Assembly: GCF_947499585.1 (NCBI RefSeq) | Contig: NZ_CANMOO010000004.1 | Span: 204,651 to 268,650, forward strand | Direction of reading: 5' to 3' | DNA: 64,000 bases | Source: an uncultured Allomuricauda sp. | Lineage (GTDB): Bacteria; Bacteroidota; Bacteroidia; Flavobacteriales; Flavobacteriaceae | Shown here: in pieces, positions 27,159-36,621 of the stretch | Position numbering within the stretch: position 1 is the first letter of the stretch | Layout of the letters: every line of letters starts with the position of its first letter | Translations under genes and position numbers: made by a program | The notes under the pieces: model-generated | Database searches by the model: none | What the model was told of the DNA's origin: nothing | The model's input: only the letters and a program-made list of their open reading frames with translations

Positions 27159-27887
27159 TTATTTTGTAGCGACATATATAGATGCCACCCCAAATGTCTG
27201 GGGCATGTTCTCTATACCTATAAACCCAATTTTGTCCAAAATATTGTTGAATTCTTGACCATGAGGAAAAACGGAAGCTGATTCACTTAAATAATCATAA
27301 GCAGAACGATCCTTAGAGAAGGTTTTGCCAATTCCGGTAAGTATGTATTTTGTGTACAATCTATACCCTTGTTTAAATGGTGTTTTGGTCGGAACAGATG
27401 TTTCGAGTATTACCAAACTTCCTTCAGGTTTTAGGACTCTATAGATTTCTTGAAGCCCTTTTTCCAAGTTTTCAAAGTTGCGCACCCCAAAAGCTACTGT
27501 AACGGCATCAAAGGTATTATCATCAAAAGAAAGATTTTCACTGTCACCAACTACCATTTGAATGGTGTTTTGTAGGTTTTTATCAGTAATCTTGGTCTTT
27601 CCAACTTCCAGCATTCCAGGAGAAATATCCAATCCAATAATTTTTTCCGCGCCCGTCTTGGTCATGGCAATAGCAAGATCTCCAGTGCCCGTGGCAATAT
27701 CCAGAATAGTTTTTGGAGATTTCTTCTTAAGAAGATTCACCACCCTTTTGCGCCATTTTAAATCAATACCTAAAGAAATAACCCTGTTTAGCCCATCATA
27801 ATCCTTAGAAATAGTATCGAACATTTGCTTTACTTGTTCCTTCTTTCCGAGGTCAGAATCTTTATAAGGCTTGACTTTTTTGGACAT
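27159..27887 (-). CDS. ubiE: Demethylmenaquinone methyltransferase
   Basis: 242 residues from ATG 27887. UbiE/MenG methylates demethylmenaquinone to menaquinone using S-adenosylmethionine, the last step of menaquinone synthesis; menaquinone is what the sodium pump encoded at 45-51 kb would reduce. Motifs are [32 protein letters not shown] (SAM-binding), [17 protein letters not shown] and [16 protein letters not shown] TAnnTTTG box is 17 bases upstream. Confidence 0.95.
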   Translation of the reverse strand: MSKKVKPYKDSDLGKKEQVKQMFDTISKDYDGLNRVISLGIDLKWRKRVVNLLKKKSPKTILDIATGTGDLAIAMTKTGAEKIIGLDISPGMLEVGKTKITDKNLQNTIQMVVGDSENLSFDDNTFDAVTVAFGVRNFENLEKGLQEIYRVLKPEGSLVILETSVPTKTPFKQGYRLYTKYILTGIGKTFSKDRSAYDYLSESASVFPHGQEFNNILDKIGFIGIENMPQTFGVASIYVATK

Positions 27888-27903
27888 GTGCTGAATTTGC
27901 TGG

Positions 27904-27911
27904 CAAATATA
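27904..27911 (-). promoter_or_regulatory. Flavobacterial -7 element (TATATTTG) upstream of ubiE
   Basis: Minus-strand TATATTTG with a TTG 24 bases upstream, one base outside the usual spacing. It gives a short leader and supports the ubiE start at 27887. Confidence 0.5.
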
Positions 27912-27949
27912 CAACTTAGGTATATGAGAGGTGTACAAAAATAATTACG

Positions 27950-27957
27950 TAATTTTG
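27950..27957 (+). promoter_or_regulatory. Flavobacterial -7 element (TAATTTTG) upstream of trkA
   Basis: TAATTTTG fits TAnnTTTG, with a leader of about 115 bases before trkA. No -33 box seen. It overlaps the palindrome AATTACGTAATT. Confidence 0.35.
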
Positions 27958-28075
27958 CCTCGCAACAAAGGAAAACTTTTCCGTATTATGTTAGGTATTC
28001 GTCTTTTAGACTGTGGTCAATATTCTTTTTTTACCATTACAAATTGAATCTATTAAGAACATCTTATTCTAATCA

Positions 28076-29425
28076 ATGAAGATTATAATTGCGGGAGCAG
28101 GTGAGGTAGGTTTTCATTTGGCAAAACTTTTGTCATATGAAGCACAAGAAATTACATTGATTGATACGGACAAAGAGAGTCTGTCGTATGCAGACAATCA
28201 TTTGGATATTAGAGTTCTTAGGGGCGATGCAACATCAATAGAAGTATTAAGAGATGCTAAAGTAGAAGCTTCTGATTTGGTGATTGGTGTAACAGCATCG
28301 GAGACTACCAATTTAACGCTCTGTTTCTTGGCCAAACAATTGGGTTGCAAGAAGACCATTGCCAGAATATCCAATACAGAGTTTATAGACAATAGGGAAC
28401 TTATTAAGTTTGAGGAACTTGGTGTAGATGAATTAATTTCTCCAGAAGAACTGGCAGCAACAGAAATTCAGTTGTTGTTGAACCAATCGGCTTTCAACGA
28501 TACCTACGAGTTTGAAGGAGGATTACTGACCATGATTGGGGTTTTCTTACCAAAATCGGCACCTTTTGTAGGTAAAATGGTGAAAGAGGCCGCTAAAATT
28601 TTCCCAGAACTTCATTTTATGCCCATTGCATTGCAGCGAATGGGAACTCAGTATACTCTTATTCCAAGAGGAGATACGGTTTTTAAAGAAGGGGATCAAG
28701 TGTATTTCATTACTTCGGCCGAAGGTGTAGAAGAGCTTTACAAGCTCACAGGGATGCAAAAAAAGGAAATTAAAAATGTGATGATTCTTGGCGGCAGTAA
28801 AGTTGGTTTTAAAACTGCCCGTGATTTATGCAATAAAAAGTTCAATGTAAAACTCATTGAAAAAAATAAAGAAAAGGCATTTGATATAGCTGATGAACTT
28901 CCCCATGCATTGGTTATTAACGGAGATGGCAGAAACGTTGAGCTTTTAGATGAAGAGAGTTTAGAATCAATGGATGCTTTCATCGCGGTTACAGGAAATT
29001 CGGAAACGAACATCATGTCCTGTTTGGTTGCTAAATCCAAGAAAATCAAGAAAACCATAGCAATGGTGGAGAATATGGATTATTTCCAGCTGTCACACTC
29101 CATCGGGGTAGATACGCTTATCAATAAAAAATTGTTGGCGGCCAATAATATCTTTAGGTATATAAGAAGGGGAGAAGTACTTGCATTAACGCGTTTAAGT
29201 AATCTTAATGCGGAAATTCTTGAGTTTGAAGTGAAAGCTACCTCATTGGTGAATGGCGAGATTATTAAAGAATTGGACTTTCCAAGAGAAGCAAGCATTG
29301 GCGGTGTAATTAGAGATGGCAAAGGTATTATTGCATTAGGAGACTTTAAGATTATGAAAGGTGACCGTGTTGTGGTCTGCTGCTTGCCCAAAGCTATCCC
29401 ACGTATAGAAAAGCTGTTCTTGTAA
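28076..29425 (+). CDS. trkA: Trk system potassium transporter, NAD-binding subunit TrkA
   Basis: 449 residues with two repeats of an RCK domain, each a Rossmann nucleotide-binding part (IIIAGAGEVGFHLAKLL at the start, VMILGGSKVGFKTARDL near residue 240) plus a TrkA-C subdomain. TrkA binds NAD(H) or ATP on the cytoplasmic face and gates the TrkH channel. Its stop overlaps the trkH start (TAATG), so the two are translated together. Confidence 0.96.
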   Translation: MKIIIAGAGEVGFHLAKLLSYEAQEITLIDTDKESLSYADNHLDIRVLRGDATSIEVLRDAKVEASDLVIGVTASETTNLTLCFLAKQLGCKKTIARISNTEFIDNRELIKFEELGVDELISPEELAATEIQLLLNQSAFNDTYEFEGGLLTMIGVFLPKSAPFVGKMVKEAAKIFPELHFMPIALQRMGTQYTLIPRGDTVFKEGDQVYFITSAEGVEELYKLTGMQKKEIKNVMILGGSKVGFKTARDLCNKKFNVKLIEKNKEKAFDIADELPHALVINGDGRNVELLDEESLESMDAFIAVTGNSETNIMSCLVAKSKKIKKTIAMVENMDYFQLSHSIGVDTLINKKLLAANNIFRYIRRGEVLALTRLSNLNAEILEFEVKATSLVNGEIIKELDFPREASIGGVIRDGKGIIALGDFKIMKGDRVVVCCLPKAIPRIEKLFL

Positions 29426-30915
29426 TGAAGCTTAACACACGAATTATTGTTCATATTATGGGGCTATTGCTACTTTGCAATGGCTCTTTTATGCTTTTGG
29501 CAGCGTTTGTTAGCGGTATTTATAAGGATGGTGCGACCTTAGATATTACCCTTGCTGCTATTGTCACTATGCTTTTTGGAGTTATGGCGATGTTTTATAC
29601 AAGAGGTCATAAGAAGGAAGTAAAAAGAAAAGAAGGATACATTGTGGTCACCTTTGGATGGATAATTATGTCTATCTCAGGAACACTACCTTATCTTTTT
29701 TCAGGAGCAATACCAGAGGTTACCAACGCTTTTTTTGAAACCATATCTGGTTATACAACTACTGGAGCATCCATTATAGATGATATAGAGGCTATGCCTG
29801 AAGGAATCCTTTTTTGGCGGAGTCTTACGCATTGGATAGGAGGCATGGGAATTATTGTACTTGCAATAGCCATTCTTCCGCTTTTAGGTATAGGGGGAAT
29901 GCAATTGTTTGCGGCAGAAGCACCAGGGCCAGCTGGGGATAAGCTACACCCAAGAATAACAGATACTGCAAAACGATTGTGGTTGATTTATTTTGGATAT
30001 ACGGTTGCTGAAACTATTCTTTTGAAGCTGGCTGGAATGTCTTTTTTCGATGCAATGAACCATTCCTTAGCCACCTTATCAACCGGAGGTTTTTCAACCA
30101 AAAATGCAAGCTTGGCGTATTGGAACAATCAGCCTTTAATTCAGTATATCACTATTGTTTTCATGTTTTTGGCAGGTAGTAATTTTGTATTGAGCTATTT
30201 TGCCTTTACGGGCAAAGTACAACGAATACTAAAAGATGAAGAATTCAAATACTACACGATTTTTCTTATTCTCTTTACAATTATAGCAGCATTAGTAGTT
30301 TATTTTAATGCAAATGTTCCTGTATCCGACTTCCACCCTATGGTTTCAGGCAAAGGAGAGAGTGCATTTAGGCACGCACTTTTTCAAGTTGTGGCAATTG
30401 TTACGACAACAGGTTTTGTAACCGCTGATTTCACCAGTTGGACTCCCTTTTTGACCATTTTCTTTTTTGGACTTATGTTCTTGGGAGGATCCGCCGGTTC
30501 TACTGCAGGTGGAATAAAGGTGATGCGACATTTATTGATTATAAAAAATGGACTGCTGGAGTTCAAACGTACCTTACATACCAATGCAATTATTCCGGTT
30601 CGTTACAATGAAAAAACGGTTTCGGAACATATCGTATATAACATAATCGCCTTTTTTGTGCTTTATATGTTATTCTTTATAATAGGTTCTTTGGTGTTAG
30701 GGTTTTTGGGTCTTGACTTCGTTTCAGCAATTGGCGGTTCAGCATCCTCCCTAGGTAATGTGGGCCCCGCGTTAGGAAGCCTTAACCCTGTTAGCAATTA
30801 TAACAGCCTCCCGGACGCTGGTAAATGGTGGTGTGGGTTTTTGATGTTATTAGGGCGTTTAGAACTTTTTACGGTGCTTATTATTTTAACCCCATATTTT
30901 TGGAAGAAGACCTAA
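29425..30915 (+). CDS. trkH: Trk system potassium channel subunit TrkH
   Basis: 496 residues, polytopic membrane protein. Four selectivity-filter loops can be seen: TISGYTTTGASII, LATLSTGGFSTK, VATVTTTGFV-like IVTTTGFVTAD, and GGSASSLGNVGPALG. TrkH conducts K+ inward. The gene overlaps trkA at the TAATG. It converges on the sulfatase gene. Confidence 0.96.
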   Translation: MKLNTRIIVHIMGLLLLCNGSFMLLAAFVSGIYKDGATLDITLAAIVTMLFGVMAMFYTRGHKKEVKRKEGYIVVTFGWIIMSISGTLPYLFSGAIPEVTNAFFETISGYTTTGASIIDDIEAMPEGILFWRSLTHWIGGMGIIVLAIAILPLLGIGGMQLFAAEAPGPAGDKLHPRITDTAKRLWLIYFGYTVAETILLKLAGMSFFDAMNHSLATLSTGGFSTKNASLAYWNNQPLIQYITIVFMFLAGSNFVLSYFAFTGKVQRILKDEEFKYYTIFLILFTIIAALVVYFNANVPVSDFHPMVSGKGESAFRHALFQVVAIVTTTGFVTADFTSWTPFLTIFFFGLMFLGGSAGSTAGGIKVMRHLLIIKNGLLEFKRTLHTNAIIPVRYNEKTVSEHIVYNIIAFFVLYMLFFIIGSLVLGFLGLDFVSAIGGSASSLGNVGPALGSLNPVSNYNSLPDAGKWWCGFLMLLGRLELFTVLIILTPYFWKKT

Positions 30916-30969
30916 AGTGGATAATAAAAACACCTTAAAGGGTTACTCGGAGATGTTCTTAATTTTTAA

Positions 30970-32940
30970 TTATCGGTAACCTTTGGTATATATTGTGCGA
31001 TTGGTTGAAGATAAGCCGCCCAATAATCCTTCTCTGGTTGTCTCTACAATTAAAGTCGGTTCCCATGGGGTTCCTGTAGCGGGTTGAAGCCATAAGGTTT
31101 GGGTCACTTTGCTATTGAGCCATTCTCCGCTTTTTGAATCTTGAAAGGGATAAGTGGACGTAATCATCAATCTGTTATCCTGCCAAGAAGCCGTTGAAAC
31201 TATTGGTTTCCCGGTACGACCCATTAATATGTTGTTTTCGGATGTTGAACCATCTAAGGCAAAGCGGTAACGAACCAATTGTTGAATTTCCCTTGGAACA
31301 AAGACCACACGTTCAACGTCCAATTGATTAGGTGCGTGTTTGATGGATATTTTATCGCCCCAACCACTTCCCAGCGATGGAATTGGTGACTCATCTACCC
31401 GATTAATTACAGAGACCCTATGAAGTGTTGTGGTTGACCAAGTACCCGTAAAATCAGGATTTTTCATAGCAAAACCCCTTGCTTCAAGGGCAGTTCTATC
31501 TGATCTCTCATAGGTCTTTACAGGACTTCCGGAACCCGCTTTAGGTGGTAAATAAGGATCGACAGCATTAGCACTTGCGGAAACTCTAGGGTGTTTAATG
31601 AATGAGGCTTCATATTCCTTTACTATACTATCCATAATGCCTATAACCCCTGGATAATAATCTTTGACGTCGATTTCTTCTCTTGGGTCCACCCTTAAAT
31701 CAAATAACCGTACTTGGTTTTCAGGTTCGGAATCTGGCATTTCGGTTTTGTACACATACCATAGTTTCCAATCCCGCCATTTGACGGCCATTATTTGACC
31801 GAATCGTTGTGTGAATATGGCACTTTCGCGGTTAGATCTACTTTGCTTTCCTTCTAGAAAAGGGAGTTGATTTACCCCATCTATAATTCGGTCTTTTGGT
31901 ATGGCTTCATCTTTTCCTGTGGCATGGATAATGGTCGAGAACAAATCAACTTCATGAACCATTTCATTGGAAACCTGCCCAGCCTTAATTTTATCTGGCC
32001 ATCTAATAACACATGGTGTTCGTACACCACCTTCCATGGCCGAATTGTAATATCCACGCCAAGGGCCGGGTGAACCTCTCCAAGGGCGTCTCATCTCTGC
32101 ACCATTGTCCGTACACCATATAATCAAGGTATTATCTTCGATTCCTAGTTCTTTTAATTGATTTAAAATCAAACCAACGTTATAATCTATATCAGCCATT
32201 GAATCCCCCATATCCCCAGCTCCAGTAGTGCCAGCCTTATCGGGATGAGGTAATGCAGGAAAATGCAATTGTGTCATGGCATAATACAAAAAGAAGGGTC
32301 TATCCTTTTCTGCATTCTTCTTTATAAAAGCAATGCTGCGTTGTGCAGCTTCACGATCAATTGTACGCCTTGTTTTTTGATTAAAAGGTTTTACTTTTTT
32401 GGATACGGTTCCTGCGTTCCCTTCCCATATGTAGGGAGCTGGTTGTAAATTAGGGTCAAAACCATCCATTGAAGGAAATTGAGAGACATGAGTTGTGCCT
32501 GGAATTCCATACCACTCATCAAAACCTTGGTTGGTTGGTTCACGTTTTCCATGCCAGTTTTTGGCACCAAGATCCCATTTCCCAAAAAGTGCAGTTGAAT
32601 ATCCCACGGACTTTAAACGCTCGGCAATGGTTTCTTCCCACAATGTGGTGCCAGCGTAATAGTCTTCACCTGCCCGAACCGCATATCTACCGGTAAGTAT
32701 AGCGATACGAGAAGGGGTACATGAGTATTCTACATTAAAGTTTGTCAACCGCATACCTTCAGCACCTATTCTGTCAATGTTCGGGGTAGCTACACCGCGA
32801 GCGCCTCCGTAAGCAGCAACTTCACCAACACCCAAATTGTCTGGAAAAATCAATATAACATTGGGCTTTTTTTGAGAAAAACCAGAAAGGGCGACCAAAC
32901 AGAAGATTAGCGAGGTTAAATATAAAATTGGTTTCTTCAT
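30970..32940 (-). CDS. Type I sulfatase (arylsulfatase) with extra C-terminal domain
   Basis: 656 residues with signal peptide (MKKPILYLTSLIFCLVALSGFSQ). The sulfatase domain (27-480) has the formylglycine site SCTPSRIAILTGRYA (Cys74), a metal-binding IFPDNLGVGE start and FLYYAMTQLHFPALPHP; it hydrolyses sulfate esters, most likely from algal polysaccharides or other sulfated compounds, in the periplasm. The last about 170 residues (from FTGTWSTTTLHRVSVI) are not usual for sulfatases and look like a separate beta-rich domain. No maturation enzyme lies nearby. Confidence 0.92.
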   Translation of the reverse strand: MKKPILYLTSLIFCLVALSGFSQKKPNVILIFPDNLGVGEVAAYGGARGVATPNIDRIGAEGMRLTNFNVEYSCTPSRIAILTGRYAVRAGEDYYAGTTLWEETIAERLKSVGYSTALFGKWDLGAKNWHGKREPTNQGFDEWYGIPGTTHVSQFPSMDGFDPNLQPAPYIWEGNAGTVSKKVKPFNQKTRRTIDREAAQRSIAFIKKNAEKDRPFFLYYAMTQLHFPALPHPDKAGTTGAGDMGDSMADIDYNVGLILNQLKELGIEDNTLIIWCTDNGAEMRRPWRGSPGPWRGYYNSAMEGGVRTPCVIRWPDKIKAGQVSNEMVHEVDLFSTIIHATGKDEAIPKDRIIDGVNQLPFLEGKQSRSNRESAIFTQRFGQIMAVKWRDWKLWYVYKTEMPDSEPENQVRLFDLRVDPREEIDVKDYYPGVIGIMDSIVKEYEASFIKHPRVSASANAVDPYLPPKAGSGSPVKTYERSDRTALEARGFAMKNPDFTGTWSTTTLHRVSVINRVDESPIPSLGSGWGDKISIKHAPNQLDVERVVFVPREIQQLVRYRFALDGSTSENNILMGRTGKPIVSTASWQDNRLMITSTYPFQDSKSGEWLNSKVTQTLWLQPATGTPWEPTLIVETTREGLLGGLSSTNRTIYTKGYR

Positions 32941-33011
32941 TTGGAAAGTTTTATTATCTCGAAGATACTATATGATTTTATCTAGTGCGATAAAACTATC
33001 CAAATAAAAAA

Positions 33012-33040
33012 GCCCTCAAGAATTTTTTATTCTTGAGGGC
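33012..33040 (-). terminator. Intrinsic terminator downstream of the aminotransferase
   Basis: GCCCTCAAGAAT and ATTCTTGAGGGC form a perfect 12-bp stem with a 5-base loop; a run of T follows on the minus strand. It lies 24 bases after the stop at 33065. Confidence 0.9.
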
Positions 33041-33064
33041 AGTTATTTTTAATTGCTTTACAAT

Positions 33065-34255
33065 CTATTTTACTGCTTCAGCAATCCTAGAAATAGCTTT
33101 TCTAATGTCTTCTTCGCTTGCAGCATAGGAGATACGGATGCTATTGCCGTTTCCAAAAGCGTCTCCTGTAACAGTAGCTACATTGGCTTGTTCCAATAGA
33201 TACATGGCAAAGTCAGATGCGTTGTTTATGGTTTTGCCGTTAAATGTTTTTCCAAAAAAAGCGGTCACATCAGGATATACATAAAAAGCCCCTTCGGGTT
33301 CATTACATTTAAATCCGTCAATGTTATTCAATAATTCCAAGATAAGCTTCCTACGATTTTTGAATTCATCCACCATATACTGAACGCGACTTGGAGATTC
33401 TAATAATGCAGTGATCACTGCACGTTGAGCAATACAATTGGCGCCACTTGTAACTTGTCCTTGCAATTTATTACAAGCTCTGGCGATATATGCTGGAGCT
33501 CCAATATAACCTATTCGCCACCCCGTCATGGCAAAAGCCTTGGCAACACCATTTACGGTAACTGTACGGTCATACATATCGTCAAAAGCAGCCATTGAGG
33601 CGTGAGCTGTAACTCCGTAATTAATATGTTCGTAAATCTCATCACTGACCACTACAATTTGTGGGTATTTTTGAAGTACATCAGCCAAACCTCTTAACTC
33701 CTCTTTACTATAAATTGAGCCACTTGGATTGCATGGGGAACTGTACCACAACATTTTAGTCTTTGGTGTGATTGCAGCTTCCAATTGCTCCGGCGTCATT
33801 TTAAAATCATTTTCAATAGAAGTAGCAACCTCCACAGGAACTCCCTCAGAAAGTTTGACAATATCACTATAGCTTACCCAATATGGGCAAGGTAAAATGA
33901 CTTCATCTCCTTTATTCAAACAAGCTTGGGCTAGATTGTAGAGTGCCTGCTTTGCACCTGTAGAAACAACAATTTGAGGGCGTTCATAAGTAATACCATT
34001 ATCTCTTTTGAACTTGGTGCTTATAGCATCTTTTAATTCTACATAGCCATCTACAGGTGTGTACGAATTGTAACCATCCTTTACTGCCTGTATGGCGGCA
34101 TCTTTAATGTAGTCCGGTGTATTAAAGTCAGGTTCACCTAAACTAAGGCCAATAATATCTTTTCCAGATGCTCTAAGTTCTCTGGCTTTTGCAGCCATTT
34201 CAAGAGTTGCTGAAGGAACTAGGTTATTAATCCTTTCAGAAAGTTGGTTGCTCAT
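33065..34255 (-). CDS. PLP-dependent aspartate-type aminotransferase
   Basis: 396 residues, class I fold. Family stretches are LGEPDFNTPDYI, NPSGSIYSKEEL, VVVSDEIYEHI (PLP-binding Asp and Tyr) and NGVAKAFAMTGWRIGYIG, with the PLP-binding lysine. The best fit is aspartate aminotransferase (oxaloacetate plus glutamate) of the Ib type, but related substrates cannot be excluded. It is 13 bases after the desaturase start, so not necessarily co-transcribed. Confidence 0.93.
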   Translation of the reverse strand: MSNQLSERINNLVPSATLEMAAKARELRASGKDIIGLSLGEPDFNTPDYIKDAAIQAVKDGYNSYTPVDGYVELKDAISTKFKRDNGITYERPQIVVSTGAKQALYNLAQACLNKGDEVILPCPYWVSYSDIVKLSEGVPVEVATSIENDFKMTPEQLEAAITPKTKMLWYSSPCNPSGSIYSKEELRGLADVLQKYPQIVVVSDEIYEHINYGVTAHASMAAFDDMYDRTVTVNGVAKAFAMTGWRIGYIGAPAYIARACNKLQGQVTSGANCIAQRAVITALLESPSRVQYMVDEFKNRRKLILELLNNIDGFKCNEPEGAFYVYPDVTAFFGKTFNGKTINNASDFAMYLLEQANVATVTGDAFGNGNSIRISYAASEEDIRKAISRIAEAVK

Positions 34256-34268
34256 TGGTTTTACTATT

Positions 34269-35372
34269 TTACTGGTACTGAAGTGCTGGATTTTTACCCA
34301 ACTCTTTCAAATGTTTGAAGTGCGAAATTATAGCTTTTCTAGTAGTTTTATACTCGTTGTAAGGCAAATTAAACTCCTTGGCCGTTTGTTTCACAATTTT
34401 GGAGATTTTTGTATAATGAACATGACTAATATTGGGAAATATATGATGTTCAACCTGATGGTTCAGACCACCGGTAAACCAATTTACAATTCTATTTTTG
34501 GTGCCAAAATTCACTGTTGTTGCAAGTTGATGAATAGCCCAAGTATTTTTCATAGTTCCGGTTTCATCAGGTAGAGGAGTGTCTGCTTCATCAACAATAT
34601 GGGCCAATTGAAATACTACACTTAAAATTACTCCAGCCACATAATGCATGATAAAGAACCCAAGCAGTACTTGCCACCAAGGAATATCAACAAGGAGCAG
34701 AGGTAAAACAATCCAAATAGTAATATATATAGTCTTTGTTATGACCAAGGTACTCCAGTTTATTACTGGATTTGGCAGTTTTCCATAAGACAATTTTCTT
34801 TTCATGTATCGATACATTTGTTGAAAATCTGTGGTTATCGCCCAATTAAAAGTCAATAATCCATAAAGAAGAATGGAATAAAAATGCTGGAATTTATGGT
34901 GCTTTTGCCACTCTGCATGTTTTGAAAAGCGAAGAATTCTTCCTGCTTCCATATCTTCATCATGCTCGTGTATGTTGGTATAGGTATGGTGCAAAACGTT
35001 ATGTTGTACTTGCCAATTGTATACGTTCCCAGCCAAAATATAGATACTGCTACCCATAAGCTTATTAACCCATTTTTTGTTGGAATAAGCACCATGATTT
35101 CCATCATGCATAACATTCATTCCCACACCGGCCATTCCCACTCCCATGGTAATGGACAATAAGATGTAAGCCCAAAAAGGCAGGTTTAATGTCAACATTA
35201 AAAAGTAAGGAGCCAAGAAAACGGCAAACATCACAACTGTTTTAAGGTGAAGTTTCCAATTTCCGGTTTTCTTTATTTGATTTTCACTAAAATATTGGTT
35301 TACCCTTTTATTTAGTGTTCTGAAGAATTGTGCTGAATCTTTTCTTGAAAATCGGATGATATCCTTTTCCAT
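34269..35372 (-). CDS. Fatty acid desaturase (membrane, di-iron)
   Basis: 367 residues with several membrane helices. The three histidine boxes that bind two irons are MHDGNHGAY, HNVLHHTYTNIH and HQVEHHIFP. It introduces double bonds into fatty acyl chains of phospholipids or acyl-CoA and needs O2 and an electron donor. The HQVEHH box is typical of the linoleoyl-CoA/delta-6-type branch; exact position is not predictable. A TAnnTTTG box is 15 bases upstream, giving an almost leaderless transcript. Confidence 0.92.
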   Translation of the reverse strand: MEKDIIRFSRKDSAQFFRTLNKRVNQYFSENQIKKTGNWKLHLKTVVMFAVFLAPYFLMLTLNLPFWAYILLSITMGVGMAGVGMNVMHDGNHGAYSNKKWVNKLMGSSIYILAGNVYNWQVQHNVLHHTYTNIHEHDEDMEAGRILRFSKHAEWQKHHKFQHFYSILLYGLLTFNWAITTDFQQMYRYMKRKLSYGKLPNPVINWSTLVITKTIYITIWIVLPLLLVDIPWWQVLLGFFIMHYVAGVILSVVFQLAHIVDEADTPLPDETGTMKNTWAIHQLATTVNFGTKNRIVNWFTGGLNHQVEHHIFPNISHVHYTKISKIVKQTAKEFNLPYNEYKTTRKAIISHFKHLKELGKNPALQYQ

Positions 35373-35386
35373 AAATTAATTTTTTA

Positions 35387-35394
35387 CAAAGGTA
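35387..35394 (-). promoter_or_regulatory. Flavobacterial -7 element (TACCTTTG) upstream of the desaturase gene
   Basis: TACCTTTG on the minus strand fits TAnnTTTG and lies 14 bases before the ATG at 35372. Confidence 0.5.
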
Positions 35395-35457
35395 AGTAAA
35401 TTGATTTCTCAAGTTCCCAACTTTATATGAAAACGATGTTAAGGTGTTTAAAAGTAT

Positions 35458-35465
35458 TAATTTTG
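35458..35465 (+). promoter_or_regulatory. Flavobacterial -7 element (TAATTTTG) upstream of rsmG
   Basis: TAATTTTG fits TAnnTTTG and lies 20 bases before the ATG at 35486. This supports 35486 over the earlier start-like codon at 35444. Confidence 0.5.
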
Positions 35466-35485
35466 CTGAAATTAACAGATTGAGC

Positions 35486-36127
35486 ATGAATGTAGATTTA
35501 ATATCTAAATATTTTACGACACTCACCGATGCCCAAAAGCAACATTTTAAGGGCTTAGAAGTGCTTTATCAAGATTGGAACCAAAAGATAAATGTGGTAT
35601 CCCGTAAAGACATAGATGAGCTTTATCTACGACATGTATTGCATTCCTTGGGAATTGCTAAAATCCAAGGGTTTAATGAGGGTTCTAAAATTTTGGATGT
35701 TGGAACCGGTGGCGGATTTCCTGGTATTCCTCTGGCAATTTTATTTCCCAATACCCATTTTACCTTAGTGGACGCAATTGGAAAGAAAATTAAGGTGGTA
35801 CAGGGAGTTGTTGAGGGCCTTCAATTGGAAAACGTATCCGCTAAGCATATTAGGGTTGAGGATTTAACCGAGCAGTTTGATTTTATTGTTAGTAGAGCGG
35901 TTGCAGCTATGCCAACCTTTGTGCATTGGACCAAAGGGAAAATTAAAAAAGATTCGGCTCACGAAAGAAAAAATGGAATTTTCTATCTAAAAGGAGGGGA
36001 TTTGACCGAGGAATTGAAAGAGTATAAAACAGCTGAAATCTTTGATTTAAAAGAATATTTTAATGAAGATTTTTTTAAAACTAAAAAAGTAGTGTACTTA
36101 CCGCAAAAGTTTAAGAATCCCTCTTAA
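35486..36127 (+). CDS. rsmG: 16S rRNA (guanine(527)-N7)-methyltransferase RsmG
   Basis: 213 residues from ATG 35486. RsmG (GidB) methylates G527 of 16S rRNA; loss gives low-level streptomycin resistance. Motifs are YQDWNQKINVVSRKD, LYLRHVLHSLGI, ILDVGTGGGFPGIPLA (SAM site) and FDFIVSRAVAAMP. It stands alone; a small minus-strand ORF overlaps its stop by four bases. Confidence 0.94.
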   Translation: MNVDLISKYFTTLTDAQKQHFKGLEVLYQDWNQKINVVSRKDIDELYLRHVLHSLGIAKIQGFNEGSKILDVGTGGGFPGIPLAILFPNTHFTLVDAIGKKIKVVQGVVEGLQLENVSAKHIRVEDLTEQFDFIVSRAVAAMPTFVHWTKGKIKKDSAHERKNGIFYLKGGDLTEELKEYKTAEIFDLKEYFNEDFFKTKKVVYLPQKFKNPS

Positions 36128-36246
36128 GTATTGTGCACGTTATAATATACTATTCTACACTTTCTAGAGTATTCCTTTGCATATTGCCATAGAGCATCAA
36201 ATTGTTCAGTCATCAATTTCAGCCAATTGTATATTTGTTGTTTCAT
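36124..36246 (-). CDS. 40-residue small ORF antisense-end to rsmG
   Basis: ATG at 36246, TAA at 36124, with the stop codons of this and rsmG overlapping. The product is MKQQIYNWLKLMTEQFDAL... with aromatic, tryptophan-rich helices and a basic end (YSRKCRIVYYNVHNT). The composition is more protein-like than neighbouring intergenic frames, and no signal or membrane helix is seen. No family recognised. Confidence 0.4.
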   Translation of the reverse strand: MKQQIYNWLKLMTEQFDALWQYAKEYSRKCRIVYYNVHNT

Positions 36247-36621
36247 TTTGATGTGAATTGAAGGGTTAAAATGAACTAATTACATTTAATTTACTATTAC
36301 TTAACGTTAAATTTACATATAAAATTGTATTATTCCAATAATATGGGTCTTAATTTGGAAAAACCACGTAATTACTCTATAAGTTTAAAAGGGTGATTTA
36401 GATTATTTTACAACAGTAAGATTGGCGAAAAAGACTAAAGATTTCATCAGTGTAAGTTTGGATAAAATCAAATGTATTGAGCCAACCGCACAATTGTTTT
36501 TAGTGAGTTTAGCCTTTTATTGCAAAAACTATTTTCTATTAAGAAATTTTAAGAATAGCGTTAGAACGGGGTACGTAATATGGTTTTTATGTATCAGCTT
36601 TACAAAAAATTTAATACAGCG
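36247..36621. other. Intergenic region, no gene found
   Basis: AT-rich DNA between the small ORF and the broken YwqK-like gene. A 91-codon plus-strand frame from a TTG exists but its second half is antisense to the YwqK-like gene and it lacks protein-like sense. A short palindrome TTAACGTTAA lies near 36301. Confidence 0.5.

Noticed and set aside
30943..30982. Possible hairpin (GGTTAC / GTAACC) between trkH and the sulfatase gene.
   Set aside because: Short arms, a bulge and a loop of nearly 30 bases; too weak.
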